Shown: one piece after another, positions 24,240 through 36,727 of the stretch | Layout: each line of letters begins with the position of its first letter | Numbering within the stretch: the stretch's first letter is position 1 | Assembly: GCA_024138015.1 (NCBI GenBank) | Contig: JAMXBB010000010.1 | Span: 77,249,541 to 77,313,540 of the forward strand | Direction of reading: 5' to 3' | From: Lumnitzera littorea | Lineage: Eukaryota; Streptophyta; Magnoliopsida; Myrtales; Combretaceae | Length of the DNA stretch: 64,000 bases | Program-made: the position numbers and the translations under genes | Notes under the pieces: model-generated | Database searches by the model: none | Told to the model about the DNA's origin: nothing | What the model saw: only the letters and a program-made list of their open reading frames with translations

Positions 24240-26640
24240 CTTGGATGGCTGAGGGGAAAGGATGGGTTCAGTTGCTTCTTCTTTAAGAAATATTAGAGCT
24301 TCCTAGGTTCATCGTTGAAACTTTAATCCAAGAAGTTTTTCCTCTCGCGAGGCTTTCTTGACAATTAAATCAAACACAGCTTTGTCTACTTCCTAAGCAA
24401 ACGTGGAACAAGTCACATGAAGCATTTTCAGTTAATTGGACTTTGCACAACTTTATACAAAATTGTCTCAAAAATTCTTGTTGAATCGCTTAAGGCCCCT
24501 TCTTGATTCAATTATCCATCCTAACTAAGCAAGCTTTCTACCACGAAGAAAAGTTATAGACAATATAATTTTAGTAACTGAAATCCTTACCGGTTTTTAA
24601 AAAAAGTCTAGGAAGGAGTGGGTGATTATCAAAGTTGATCTTGAAAAGGTTATGATACCATTAAATGGGAGTTCCTCCATTGGGCTCTAATCATCTTAAA
24701 TTTTCCTCCTCGGTGGGTTGAACTAATTGATAGTTGTATCTAAGACTGAGCAAGTAACCCTGTTATATTCAGATTTTACTCTACCAAATAGGTTTCAAGT
24801 GAATAATGAAGATCACAAAGTAGGTTTCAGATAGTAATTTTTTGAAATCTATTAATATAAGGTAAAATACGAATATGAGTATAAATACATGGTACTCTAT
24901 TTTACCCTAGAATATGTTCTCTAAAGTATATAGGATACATACTTTATGATACTTTTACTCACTTTGTACTAATAATTAAATAATATTAAGAAATAAAAAT
25001 ATTAATACTTTTTTTTTTACATAAATAAAATAACAACAAACACCCATCTCATAGTAAACTATTATATACTTCTTATATCTATTATTTAGTCCCCATCTCC
25101 TCTTCCACTTCTTCTTCCACTTCTTTTAGTAAAAACTTCTCTCTTTTTTCCCTATCTTTATCCTCCTACCCCCAAATTCTTCCTCTTTTATTAACTCTAA
25201 TATAGTAAAGTTTTAAAAATATCTTAGTTCTTAATTTATTATCCAATTTATCATATTAAAATTACTTACTTATGGTTTTTATATTCTACATATAATAATC
25301 TTATAATTTGATTAAAATTTTATTTTGTGATTTGAAAATAAAAAAGAAAAAAGAAAAAAAAGAAATTTCTATATGACTCAACTAAAGGTTTGAATATTTT
25401 CAACTATAGAAATATTTTCTATTTTACCTACTAAAGTTATATATTGTTTCAATTTAAAATACGTTGTAACTTATACAAAATATTACCTGTAGCCTAGCAA
25501 TAGTGTAGTTATTATTTGATATTGATTATGTATCCAACAAAAGGTTTTAAAAGAAGATAAAAGGGAAAAAAAAAAATATAAGTTCCATAAGGTACCATAT
25601 ACCTTCTAGAATCTATTGGATACGGGATAAAAGATGGTTCTAAGGTGCCACATGATAGGTTCTAAGTACAAAAACTCGAAACCCGTATCTACGGGATAGG
25701 ATATGGGTAGAGTCTCATATTTTACTCATTTTGTACCTGCTTACTCCTAGTTACAATTCTAAAAACTTTCATCCAAAGTCTTCTTAAATAAGAAACTTCT
25801 AGTTATTTTTCTCCTAGGCAAAGAAATTTGACAAGAGGACCATTTATCCCTTACTTGTTTATCATACGTCTAGGATTTTCGAGCAAAATGGTAGTGAAGA
25901 AATTTGAGCTTAGCAAATGGGAGGCATTCAAAGTTAGAGGAGCTTTATTATGCATATGGCATATTATGTCTACAATGATATTTTGCTCTTAGCATGAGTC
26001 TCCTAAGAAAATGCGGATACCATCAAGCAGGTCCTTTTATCGCTTTGAAAATTATTAGGTTCGAGAATAAATCAATAAAAACCATCAATGTCATTCTCTA
26101 GAAATACTCTAGCAAACATTTAAGAAGAGATAGTTGTTTCGCATTCAAAAGGTGGAGTCTTTTGGCAAATACTCATGATTCCTTTTTCAAAATGAGGCAA
26201 AACCTAATGCCTCACAATTAAATTTCCTCATTGAAAAAGCTCAAAAGAGGGTAAATGATTCGAAGCCTGACACCTTTCGCATGGTAAGCTAATTACTCTT
26301 GGCTAACTTAATACTTGAAGCTCTTCCCACTTATTATGTGCAAGTAAATTATCGCAAAAAAAAAAAATGTCTAAATTAACCTAAGTGAATAGAAATCATG
26401 TGAAATGGAGTTGTCGGGAAAAATCATATACATAATATAAATTGGGAAACAATTGCTTCTCTTGATAAGATTGGTGGACTAAGTCTCATAAACTCAATCT
26501 TACAAAATAAAGCATTTACCATGAAAAGGTATTAGGAATTTAAAAATAGGAAAGTTCTCAAGTTAAAGCTTGTTTTAGCCAAACATAGGAAACTTAGACG
26601 CGAAGATAATGAGGTTCATCATCATCCTTTCAAGTAAGAG
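24240..26640 (+). mobile_element. L1-type LINE ORF2 (reverse transcriptase) remnant, interrupted
   Basis: No long frame survives, but conceptual translation on the plus strand follows plant L1 RT. At 24440-24770: VSKILVESL, then SFLPRRKVIDNIILVTEI in broken form, EWVIIKVDLEKVM, IKWEFLHWALIILNFPPRWV and ELIDSCI. RT resumes at about 25790 with relics of the RQGDPLSPYLF motif, then HMAYYVYNDILLLA (a decayed FADD box), INQ-KPSMSFSRNTLANI, RMVS-LLLANLILEALPTYY near 26280-26340, and NINWETIASLDKIGGLSLINS near 26430-26500. The gap from about 24800 to 25780 carries no RT and appears to be a separate insertion. The motifs used are standard for plant non-LTR elements; the fragment is inactive. Confidence 0.82.
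24800..25780. repeat. about 1 kb sequence inserted into the LINE RT
   Basis: LINE RT homology stops near 24770-24800 and resumes near 25790 in the same order. The intervening DNA is very AT-rich, with a C/T-rich block (25090-25190) and no coding content. It could be a solo LTR or a non-autonomous DNA element; no clear terminal repeats were found. Confidence 0.5.
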
Positions 26641-28000
26641 ATCCAATTGATAGTTGAAAATGGATGAAAGAGTGAAGATTATCTATTTTAGGAAATGTCA
26701 AAAGTACAAAGTTTTGGTGGGACTAATAGGGAGGAAATTTCATAATAAGAGATATAATTTTTTGGTCCAATACATGAGAAGGCCCTCAACTTATCAATTT
26801 GGGAGTATTAGAGAAATTAATGGGATTGGGATGAAGATAAAATCAACTTTCCATTATCCATTATGTTAAGAGAGACTATAGAACCAATTATATTACATCA
26901 GTCTAAAAAGGACTCACCATAAAGACATAAATTAACCCATCTCTAGTTGATTTTTACCAATTAGTTCTCTAGATAAAAGACGAGTCCTCCTTTTCTACCA
27001 ACACTTAAAGTTTTGCTATGAAGATTATAGCAAAATTGATAGGAATCAACATCTTAGACCCATTACTCGAAATCAAGCTAAGGGACTATAAGGTCACATC
27101 AATGTGTCTTAGCTTGAGAATTACTTAAGGATGAAGATTTCCACCAAGCCCAAGGCCAACTACACTCCATCAAACCTAGATATAAGACTTTGGTCATGGT
27201 TAGGACTGAGGACTATTACTGACTTTTTTCTAAACAGGATAGCAAGACTTAGGGTGCTAGGTGACCCAACTCTACCATAAGCTTCCTAATTGCTAAGTAA
27301 GTCCATTGAGCTGTTGTCTTCACCAATCTGACCTTATCCAAGTCAAGTCAACTATTCTAACTTATACCTTCTTACCTACTATCGAGTTAATCCAACCAAT
27401 TACCAAACTTATTTGAGGACTCGAGCTTCCTTGTCACCAGATACCAGCTAAGATGCTAACCACTATTTTTGTCAAAGCCTCTAACTAGGAAATGACACAT
27501 ATCCACGGCACATGATCCAATGATGATGGCCCCTTAACAAATTCTTTTTTCCTTTTGCCCGTTTTATCCTTTTAGATATACACTAAGAATCTTCATGTAA
27601 CAAACATTACAACTTACTCTTTTTAGTAATTTTCTCTCTCTCTCGTAAACCCTAGTGGTCGAGTCTAAAAAGCCACCCTTGCAATTAGCCATAATAAGTT
27701 GAATGCCAATTTAAAAAAAAAAAAATATCTTTCATTTTCGAGAGCATCCTCTTGCAATCAATTCTTATTTAGCACCTTTAGCAAAAGTTAGTGACAAATA
27801 ACCCTAGTGAGCATCTTATGCATCATATCAAGTGTTTATTAAGCCGTATGGATCGCTTCATGCATCATATTCTCTCGATCGTATACAGGTTTTGCTAGTT
27901 TTTATCTTGGTATGATTAACTCCTTTGGTGTGCTCTCATGTGTTCAACCCTAAGATGCATCAAAGATAGTTTACATGCAGTAAAAAACTTGATTGTCTAG
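26641..28000. other. unassigned sequence between two LINE fragments
   Basis: The first part (to about 26900) may be decayed LINE spacer between RT and zinc domain. From 27000 to 27700 there is moderately GC-richer sequence without a domain; the part near 27580-27700 (CTCTCTCTCTC followed by AAACCCTAG) resembles a transcript leader or LTR. No gene supported. Confidence 0.35.
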
Positions 28001-28835
28001 AAATTTTAAGAAGTGGTTGCTTGTCCTAGATGTAGCAATAGAGATGGAAGACCTATTACATGTCTTTAGGACATGTAGAAAAATTCAAAAAAGTATATAA
28101 ATCTTTGAATTTGTTGATTAAGGAACTCAAATGTCAATGAAGACTTGGATCTATTTGAATTATGTAGTCAAGAAAAAGGAACAAATGAATGTTGATCTTC
28201 TAAAACAATTCCTTTTCAGTTTTATGTTTTTACGCTTATAGAGTCCAAGAAATAACAAATTATTTCAGTTAGATTTGATGCCGAAAATCATGTATTGATC
28301 ATTTGAAAAATTGCACTTGAACATTGCACATCAACTAGGAAGTATTAGCAAATCGGATCAGTTATAAAACAAAAATAAAAAATAAAAAAGAAGAAAGCAC
28401 TTGAAATGGACTACCCCAAAAAACTTGGTACAACTTAATATTGATGACTCAGTTCTCAATATAACTGGGAATACAATAGTAGGTAGATCCTATGAAATTC
28501 ATAGAGACAATGGTTATTTTGTTTTGCTCAAATAATTGGGATAGTGGCCATAAAGTTATAGGCGATACATTGGGGGCTAAAGTATTGCATTCAAAAGGGA
28601 CCATTACAAGTGGAAATTAATACTGATTCCATCACATCTACTACATTATTATCATCACATTAAATACTAAATTGCATTGTTCAAATGTTATCTTTACTTG
28701 TAGGGAAAACTCTTGAAACTACAAGATTGGTAAATTAAATCACCATGGGAAGTAAATGCTGCTGCAAATAAGTTAGCTAGAACAATGTAGCAAAGGATGG
28801 TCCCTACAAAATTTTCTTGACTCTTCACCTTCTTA
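28000..28835 (+). mobile_element. LINE ORF2 C-terminal remnant (zf-RVT and RNase H-like)
   Basis: At 28040-28090 the translation EDLLHVFRTCRKIQK matches the zinc-binding zf-RVT region. At 28410-28500 TPKNLVQLNIDDSVLNITGN matches the start of the RVT_3 RNase H domain with its first catalytic Asp. At 28545-28640 WGLKYCIQKGPLQVEINTDS carries the later Asp, and at 28745-28790 PWEVNAAANKLARTM matches the usual REANAAADKLA end. Several stops and shifts break it. Same strand as the RT piece 1.4 kb upstream, so it may be the tail of that same LINE. Confidence 0.8.
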
Positions 28836-30600
28836 TATTTCACTTTTGTTAGAAAATCATGTAACTAGATATGGTTGTAATAACTTTAAGTTTATAAGTA
28901 GCAGCAAGACATATATTGCTATACATATGCAAGACAAATTCTGATGATTATTGCAAATATAGCTTGATCTACCCAAAAAAGAAAAATATTGAAAACAATA
29001 TTAGGGAGTTAGGTGTACACTTGAAGTAAAAAGAGAGAGAGAGAGAAAGGCAAAATAATAGTTTAAAAAATGGTTCTCTACCTTTTTCTCTTGCTATTGT
29101 ATAAGTCATTTATTTTAAAATTTTATATTTGTGTATTTCAATTCTTACCCATTTTCTATTGGAATCCATTTACTTCATATTTTCAAAATGACTTATAAAA
29201 TATACCTTTGTCATGACTATTTACGATTTTTAGCATAAAACTTAACTAAAAGATATCTACGTCATAAAATCTTCATGAATTATTATTGAGCATAAATAGT
29301 AGAATTTTTTTTTATATATAATCATTTTGAATAATTTGAGCACTTGAAAAGAAAAGTTATAAGCTAAAGAGTCTAATGAAAAGAGTAGCAAAAAGTGAAG
29401 GATTCAAATAGATAATCTTTAACTAGAGAAAATACAAAAGGTGAAAAGCAGTTTATATTCTACGAGGCTAAGCCCTCGAGGGTTTGCTCAGCCATTGCCC
29501 ACATTAAAATTAGGCTAAGCCTACAACCATAGGCTACAAAAGCCTGCAAATGCATGCTATATTTCCTTGTCAGACCCGTAAGGCCCAGTTTTGGTCTAGA
29601 ACAATTGAGCCAGATTTGGTATCAAGGGTCCGTTTCACCTATGTTTATTTCTATTCGTTGGCCCAGTAAGAAGAGCTAGAAAAATTCGCCCGAAAGGAAT
29701 TTTTTTAACACACTTCATGAAGAAGTTACGTGACCATAGTAATTTCATAAATAGATTTTATTGACCACAATAGTTAATATTTTTCACATGAATTTTTTTT
29801 TCTTTTTATTTCCTATTTTCCCTATTGTCGTATGTGTCAAGAAATAGAAGGATAAGATAATTTCATCACTCCAAGGGACTATTTTTTTTTTCTCTAAACC
29901 ACAACAAACTGTTTGGATTGTCTTTATATATATATATAAATATTATTTATATTTATTTTGAGTTTAACTTGTATCTACTTAAAATTAAATGTTTAGAAAA
30001 ACATTTTTATATATACTTCTCCATTTCTGTGGATATCTGTTTAATAGATAATTTCATCATTCCAAAGATCTGTTTATATTGTCTTTTTTTTTATGTATAT
30101 TTTATCTATAATTATCCTATATCTAACTTGTATATATTTGAAATTAAATATTTAAAAAACTATCTTATATGTATTTTATGTGATATTGTTTTATAATTAT
30201 AATGAAGATGATAATTAAAGTACGAGAATTTGGAAGCAAATATTCACGTACTTTTAAAAGAAAAGATTTGAAAAAATATATTTTATATATTACAAAAGAT
30301 TATTTTAATATATACTTTTGTAAACATAAATTATGTAAAGAGTTGATAAATTCAACTTTATAAAGATATTGAGCATTTAATTTTAAAATAAGGATGTTTT
30401 TAGTATTTTATTCCTACCACATACAATATTTGAATTGATGTAAAAAAAAAAGAAGACGGAAATAGGATGACAACACAGCTAATTTAATTGATTATATAAA
30501 TTACAAAAACGTAAATATTTGAGGGAAAAAAATGTAAAATTCCATAGTATACTACATATACATAGATAAGCTTCCTATCAGCTTTCTTGTAATAGTATGA
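28836..30600. other. AT-rich intergenic sequence with GA microsatellite and tandem repeat
   Basis: Contains a GA run at 29032-29046, a short moderately GC-rich stretch (29450-29690) without a recognisable frame, and a tandem pair at 29856-30210 listed separately. The open frame at 29918-30196 lies inside the tandem repeat and is not a gene. Confidence 0.45.
29856..30210. repeat. tandem direct duplication, unit about 190 bp
   Basis: GATAATTTCATCA(C/T)TCCAA occurs at 29856 and again at 30047. The following sequence matches unit by unit: a TTGTCTTTATATATAT-type word, TAACTTGTAT(C/A)TA, then AAATTAAAT(G/A)TTTA. The units have diverged, mostly in T-run lengths. Confidence 0.75.
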
Positions 30601-30601
30601 A

Positions 30602-30620
30602 TGCATGCACTGCACGTGTC
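30602..30620 (+). promoter_or_regulatory. RY element and ABRE/G-box upstream of the PM19-like gene
   Basis: TGCATGCA (30602-30609) contains the RY core CATGCA, and CACGTGTC (30613-30620) is a G-box-type ABRE. They lie three bases apart, about 150 bp before the start codon. TACGTCA at 30631-30637 is a further bZIP-like ACGT core. RY elements bind B3 factors of the ABI3/FUS3 type and ABREs bind ABF/ABI5 bZIPs; together they mark ABA- and seed-responsive promoters. Use in this gene is inferred from position and known family behaviour. Confidence 0.65.
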
Positions 30621-30766
30621 CTAACCAAATTACGTCAATATGTCCCAGTGTTCGGTAACTACGAGAAAGCTGAAACTAACCCATCTAGATTTTCTTACCT
30701 AATTCAAATAGTTAATAATATTCAAATAAAATATATGAATTGATGATGGAATTGTGACAGCACAAA

Positions 30767-32340
30767 ATGGCTGATGGAAGAAGTGGCAGAGGATTAATGA
30801 TTCCTATTCTAATTGTGAATTCAGTGGTGTATCTGATCATACTCGGTCTAGCCGGATGGTCTCTTAACAAGTATATCGATGGAGAACAAAACCATCCTCG
30901 TAAGTTCTTCATTCATCACTATGCATTTCTTTTATAGACCATATGTTTTCTTTTTTTTTTTTTCCCAACTATTACCATTACAATTACAATTTTGGAGAGG
31001 GGGTTTGTGTTATATCCATCCCATTAGGAACCAATATTCGTGAAGATTTTCTAGTTTGTTTAATGTGGTAATGTTTTATGGATTACAGATTTAGGTGGGA
31101 ATCCTTCAACAACATTCATGTTGATGTTTGCACTAATAGCAGGAGTGTTAGGCTCCTGTGCTGTGCTTTATGGATTCTTTCATTTTCATTCATGGACTAC
31201 GGATAGCTTTTCTTGTGCTTCTTCTATAGCTATCATTTCATGGGCCATGACTTCTCTTGCATTAGGGTATGATATCATTGTTCCCCCCGTTAGCTTTGTA
31301 CTCTTATCATTTCCGTGTAGTTGTTTTTCCGTAAAGCATGTAATCAGTCTTAAAAATGCGAAATCTTTCTTTTTTGCCACCTCGAACAATTGTCTAATCA
31401 GTCATTAACGGACTCTTTGTCTAAACTTATACTGTTTGTTTTTTGTGTGCATATTTAGTGTTGTTGTCAAAGAGATGTTATTGGGAGGACACAGAGGAAA
31501 GCGTTTGGTAAGATATTTCAACTGATCAGGCTTTCGTTGAATCGTTCTGCTTATAAACTACATTTTGCATCAAGTGGCTAAGATTATGCAGGTTAAAGTA
31601 TATATGAGCGTATCCGGATCCACGAAGTTCCAAAGATAAATATGGCTGTGGATCCCATTTAAAAGATGGAACTGCCTCTGTGCTTGATGTGCTATAGTGC
31701 AACTATCTATTTCTGATTAGCCTCGGCACTTCCGTACTATTATCATGATTATCCGTTGAAATTTGTGCTATTGTTAACACTAGGTGACATTGGATTAGTA
31801 TGTTATTATTCAGTTACCATGTTCTTCATCGTTCTTTTCGAAGTTGATCTTGTTTTTGTGAAACTTCTTATTGTGTTTTGGCATCATGTCGTACCTATTT
31901 CATGTTATCATGTCCATCTGGAATAACAAACCTGTCTGGTAAACTACCTGAATGAATGATATGTTAACCAATACATATAAAACTACGACCAACTGAGTTG
32001 ACCGCTTGAAACAGAAGCAAAATGCAAGGATTCGACATTTGTATTTTCTTGCTCTGATATCGTGTTGAATTTACCTCGAAAACCATTTAATTTAATATCT
32101 TGAGCTTGTTAATTGTCATGAGTTTTGTCTTCTTATTACTTACACAATGATGCTAAGATTGTAGCACCAATGTTGCAGCAAACACTGGAGGCATTCGTAT
32201 TTATATCAGCATTTAGTCAGTTAATGCATGTGGTGCTCTTGCTTGCAAGCATGTCAACTGGCTATATGTATGGACCTGCTTACTGCAGCCATGGAAACCA
32301 GTATAGTGGTGATTTAGCCATGACACATCAAGCCCACTAG
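30767..32340 (+). CDS. AWPM-19/PM19-like plasma-membrane protein, four exons
   Basis: Exons 30767-30899, 31089-31266, 31459-31507, 32179-32340; GT...AG introns; 173 aa. The start MADGRSGRGLMIP gives the expected short polar N terminus before the first membrane span. Four hydrophobic segments follow: about residues 9-27 (IPILIVNSVVYLIILGLAGW), 54-74 (FMLMFALIAGVLGSC), 85-104 (SSIAIISWAMTSLALG) and 124-144 (TLEAFVFISAFSQLMHVVLL). Family marks are SWAMTSLALG, the Lys-Glu then GGHRGKRL loop, TLEAF, and YGPAYCSHGNQY near the C terminus. AWPM-19 proteins are plasma-membrane proteins that rise with ABA, cold or drought and in maturing seeds; some have been reported to act in ABA transport. Length fits the family. 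The ABRE/RY pair upstream agrees with such control. Confidence 0.95.
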
Positions 32341-35300
32341 ACAGGTACTCAAATTCTAGCCATCGTCCACCTTTGATTTCTTAAATTCAAATTTAGTCTT
32401 TGCAGAACCGGTTGTATCTCATTGTTTCTTTCTTTTCTTGGCAACTCCCTTTCACTCTGGCGATCTTTTTCTTTTCCCCGCTGCACCTCTTCTGCAATGT
32501 CACATCACAATATTTTGTTTAGTGCCAGAAGCCTGATTGCTTGAAATATGTTGCATGTAAACAAACTCATATATATGCTTACATGTACCAAGTACAAGAA
32601 CCTGATGGGTTGCCAGAGTTAATTATTAATAGCATGGAAAAGTAGTTTGCATAATCGGCTATCTTTCACCAAAAATGGAAACTTTTTTTATCACTATAGG
32701 CATGGTCGAGCCAATCTTGTTATAAATGGTTGTAGAGCTGAACTTGACATGGTGTGAAAATGCAAGATCAAGACTTCAGATCACTGTGCAGTCATTTCAT
32801 CTTTGTAAGTAGTTGACTTGATGGATTGAATATAAGTCAAGCCCACAAATTAAGAGGAGTGTTCAATCAATAAGCACATATATAAAGGACCACACGATAT
32901 CTATAAAGCTTAAACTTCTAAAATTTGTTGGTGGTGGAGTTAAATTTAATAAATCTCTTCCACTGTAGTAGAGCTTAAAATCAAATGAGTTGGTTCCACA
33001 TTTTGATTTGCTGAAAGAGCCGGAAGTTAGAATACTGTCTGAACTTGCTCTCAAGTGAAGGAACTTCTTCCATCTCAAAGATATGAGACCTGAACTCGAT
33101 GAGTTTACTTGTAGTATAACTAGTTGAATGTCTCATGATGCAGTATATCACGACTCAGATCAAGCAATAGCAAGAATGGTGCAAATGAGACATTTTTTGG
33201 CCAAGGATAGAAGAGACTGGATCTCTAATACGAGTGAAAATAAATCCACTAAAAATTGTGTCTTACCATAAATTGAAAAGAAAAAGGGAGGGTTTTGTTG
33301 TTTTGTTGGGGTGCGGTGGAGTGGGTTTGTGTGGTGGGGTGAACCAAAGAAAGAAAAAGAACATGAATATATGATGCAACCATCTTTTTGATTGGTTATA
33401 AGTTGATTGTAAGTCCGACAGCTTTGCCAGTACTAGAACTCATGTAATTCCAATCCCAATCTTCATCTAGAATCCTTGGTTATTTTATTTTTCAAATCCA
33501 ACATTCTCTAGAAAAATGATTGAGTGACATTTATTTAAGTTTTCTGCCAGTTTTGGAGTAGCCCAACCAACAAAAAGACAGCAATAGCCTGCAATTATTA
33601 TACGGTACTGTTAGAAGACCAATAGCACTTTCTTTGCTTAAATTTCACCAGGGTACTTGGGAGCTGAGCTAGTATGCAACAGCAATACATCCTTACAACG
33701 ATGGAGAAGACACAACCGAGCAAAATTCTAGTGTCAGCCTCTTTTGTGTTTTACTTCTTTCCTAAGTTATTGTTCTCCATGAGATCATGGTCTCGTCAAT
33801 AGAACAGAGCTGCATGATTCGTTACAGTTAGTAGCCAATATTTAGATATGTTTCATGGCATTCGAGGAATATATTACATTAGTTTCAGTTTGAACTTTCT
33901 TCTGGTGTTCTTTGCTATTTAGTTCGCAGCACAAACATGATAAGAACCAAAGGAACTCATGTTTTACTTCCTGAACTTGAGCAGGAAGAGAGGTTACCGA
34001 GGTAAATGAAACGTGTGGCGGCGGAATAGAATGCCCTCTCCCCAACATCAGACGGAAATGTCAATTCGGTGGACTTTGACATACTCGAAGCTCTGATTTA
34101 CAGGAAATCAGCTAGAACAAGTAGACTCTGTGTGACAAAAATTTACGTATGAATGTTATTCACATTGTTGCATTGGGTGTACTAAAAGGGAAGTTTTGTT
34201 TGAAATGATGATATCCCCTAGAAACTGTTGCTCTGTGTGTGTGTGTGTGTGTGAGTGTTTTTTTTTTGGGTAGTGTGTATATTCTATATATTAACATGTA
34301 TCGTTTATTTCAGGGTATATGGTTTTTCCACGTGTTTCAGGATTACAAACCTTAATTACTTACATATATACTCTTCATACATTTGATGAAATTATATTTG
34401 CACTTTATCATACCTCAAACATATAAATGGTATTGAAGTAGTTAATCATGTGGTGAAATTCCAATGCAATCATTGCACTTCCATTTAATTAAGCCACCCA
34501 TTTATGGGCTTCAATCTAAAGTCCCACAAGTAAAGGGAAATTGGGTAATGTTAAGTAATTGATGTAAAAGATCTATTAAATTTATGAGTTTAAACTTTTA
34601 AATTAGGTAATAATCTTAATATCAACCTTAACGTGGTATTAGACAAAAGCTACAACCACCACAGACCACTACCTTCTTGGTAGCTAGTACAATAGAAGCC
34701 ACAAGTGTAGCTAAACCCGCCATCATCAACCCCACAGTCACCATGACATTCGCACAAGCAGTTACACCATCCCTAGCCTTGCACTAACATGCTGTTGACC
34801 CCAAACGCTCAACCGGATGCGCCACCACTTGCTTTCCCACTCCTGTGACATCAAAACGGACATCCCCGTCGTTGTCTTGGAGTCTCAACTTGTGGGACAT
34901 TGGAGCTCAATCAAAATAAACTGATCAGTGCGGTGTAAGACTGAGCTCCACTAGAAGGTTCTGCTTTTCCAAGTGATCAGATTCAATATACATTAGTAGG
35001 TGTGATTGATGATGGTAGATAGAGGTTGTAATGACAGTGGTTGATGAAACATATTTGTAGCCATTACGTTAAAATAATCTCTGCTATTTGTTTGAGAAGG
35101 TCTATTTCTGTCATTTGTAAATCATCCATTCACTGAGAGGAAGTACTTTTTGCAGAGCGTATTGATATACTTTCTCTAGAACTTGTGAATGTGTGTTGTG
35201 AGCTAAGACTGATTTAGCATTTTCGAATAGCCTTCAAAGTGCCAAAGTGCTGCACAAGAAAGCCCTTGAACAATAGTTTTACTAAGAAACTATTATGCTT

Positions 35301-36727
35301 CTTCTTCTTTATTCACTTCAAAACAAATCTGCAAAACTGATAAGACAAATAAACCGATATAAGATGGATTTATCAAATAGAGACCTAACACTTGGAGCCT
35401 TTTCCTATAGGTGAGCCCCAATCCCATCGCCCTTGTTATATGAATCCTATTCCTCCACTAGTGTCATAAAAAGTGAAAACCAAAAAGAGAAGCCCTCTAG
35501 CCTGTTCACTTCATTTGAATAAGAAAAGAGATAATGGAATTAAAATTCTTGAAAAATTTAATGATGATGTAATATATATTACTTTGTTTAGTTAAATTAA
35601 AAAGCAAATTAGTAATGGATCAGTAATAGAAATTTAATGACTAAATTGCCCTATCTTTTCCTTTCTCTTCTCTAGAATTTGGTATGGAGAAGCCATGAAA
35701 TCTGCCCATAACTCTATGCATAAATCCTTCACAACAAACCCTATTTTATTTATCTGTTTTCTTTCATCTGTTTCGCCTTAATTCTCCCTCTTTGTCTAGC
35801 AACGAAGCCTTAGATTTCATTTTGAGACTAAAGAGAGAGAAAGACCAAGAAGTCGATGGTTGGTGGTTGTTCCTTGTTTCCTAAGAAAACATTCTTTTAA
35901 AAACAACTGAGATATACGGCCAAACATCACTTGAATAAAGAGAGAGAAAGGAAAAGAGGATAGCTATACGCTCATCGATAGTGATCAATGGTAGAACATT
36001 AATCTTCGATGGTTGTTGATAGAACAATTGGGATGTTTGGTTTATGATTAGTGGCCTCGACATGTTCTTTTTTTTTTTTTTTTTTGGCCAAACCCCACTC
36101 TCTCTCTTCCCAAATGCCACAAAAACGCAAGAGATATTTGGTTTGTAACTCGCTAGTGGTTGGTAGGAGGTAGGCGAGCATAGTCTTGTGCTGTGGTGGG
36201 GGTTAGTGGCTATCGAGGTTGGTGGTGGATAATGAAGCTCCCACGTTGTTCCTTGAAAGTATTGGTTAGCGTAAAGCTATATTGTGATTTGAAAAGAAAA
36301 ATTGTGATAGGGTATGTTAGGGAAAAATGGTTCACATGCAAGAAATAGGGACTCTTAGGTTGAAGTAAAAGTAAAGAATCTTTCAGTAATAAAGATTCTC
36401 ATGAAATCACACTTACAAGATATAAAACCAACTAAACAGCATAAGGAATAAATTCCACTCCCTCTAAGTAAACAGGCTAATTGATTTGGTCTGAATTGGC
36501 AATAAGACAATTGCAGCACAAGGTATGGCTTCCATTGTGCTTTTTTTATGTCAAATGAAACCAGCTTACATTTTCTCATCTGAAATCTAGATTACATATT
36601 CCCAATGGATGTCTACTCATGTTGCAGACCAAGGCAGAAACACATGCATGTCAAGCAATACGTATTCTTGGATTATACATAATTAAGTAATACAGAATAA
36701 ATGATTTGGAATCTTTTCTTCCAAAAC
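32341..36727. other. intergenic sequence between the PM19-like and RCC1 genes
   Basis: The first few hundred bases should include the PM19-like 3' UTR, and the last few hundred the RCC1 gene 3' UTR (minus strand). A GT microsatellite lies at 34229-34252 and a T22-type tract at 36067-36085. A GC-richer patch at 34660-34900 has no usable frame. Short open frames here lack family motifs. No further gene supported. Confidence 0.5.
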
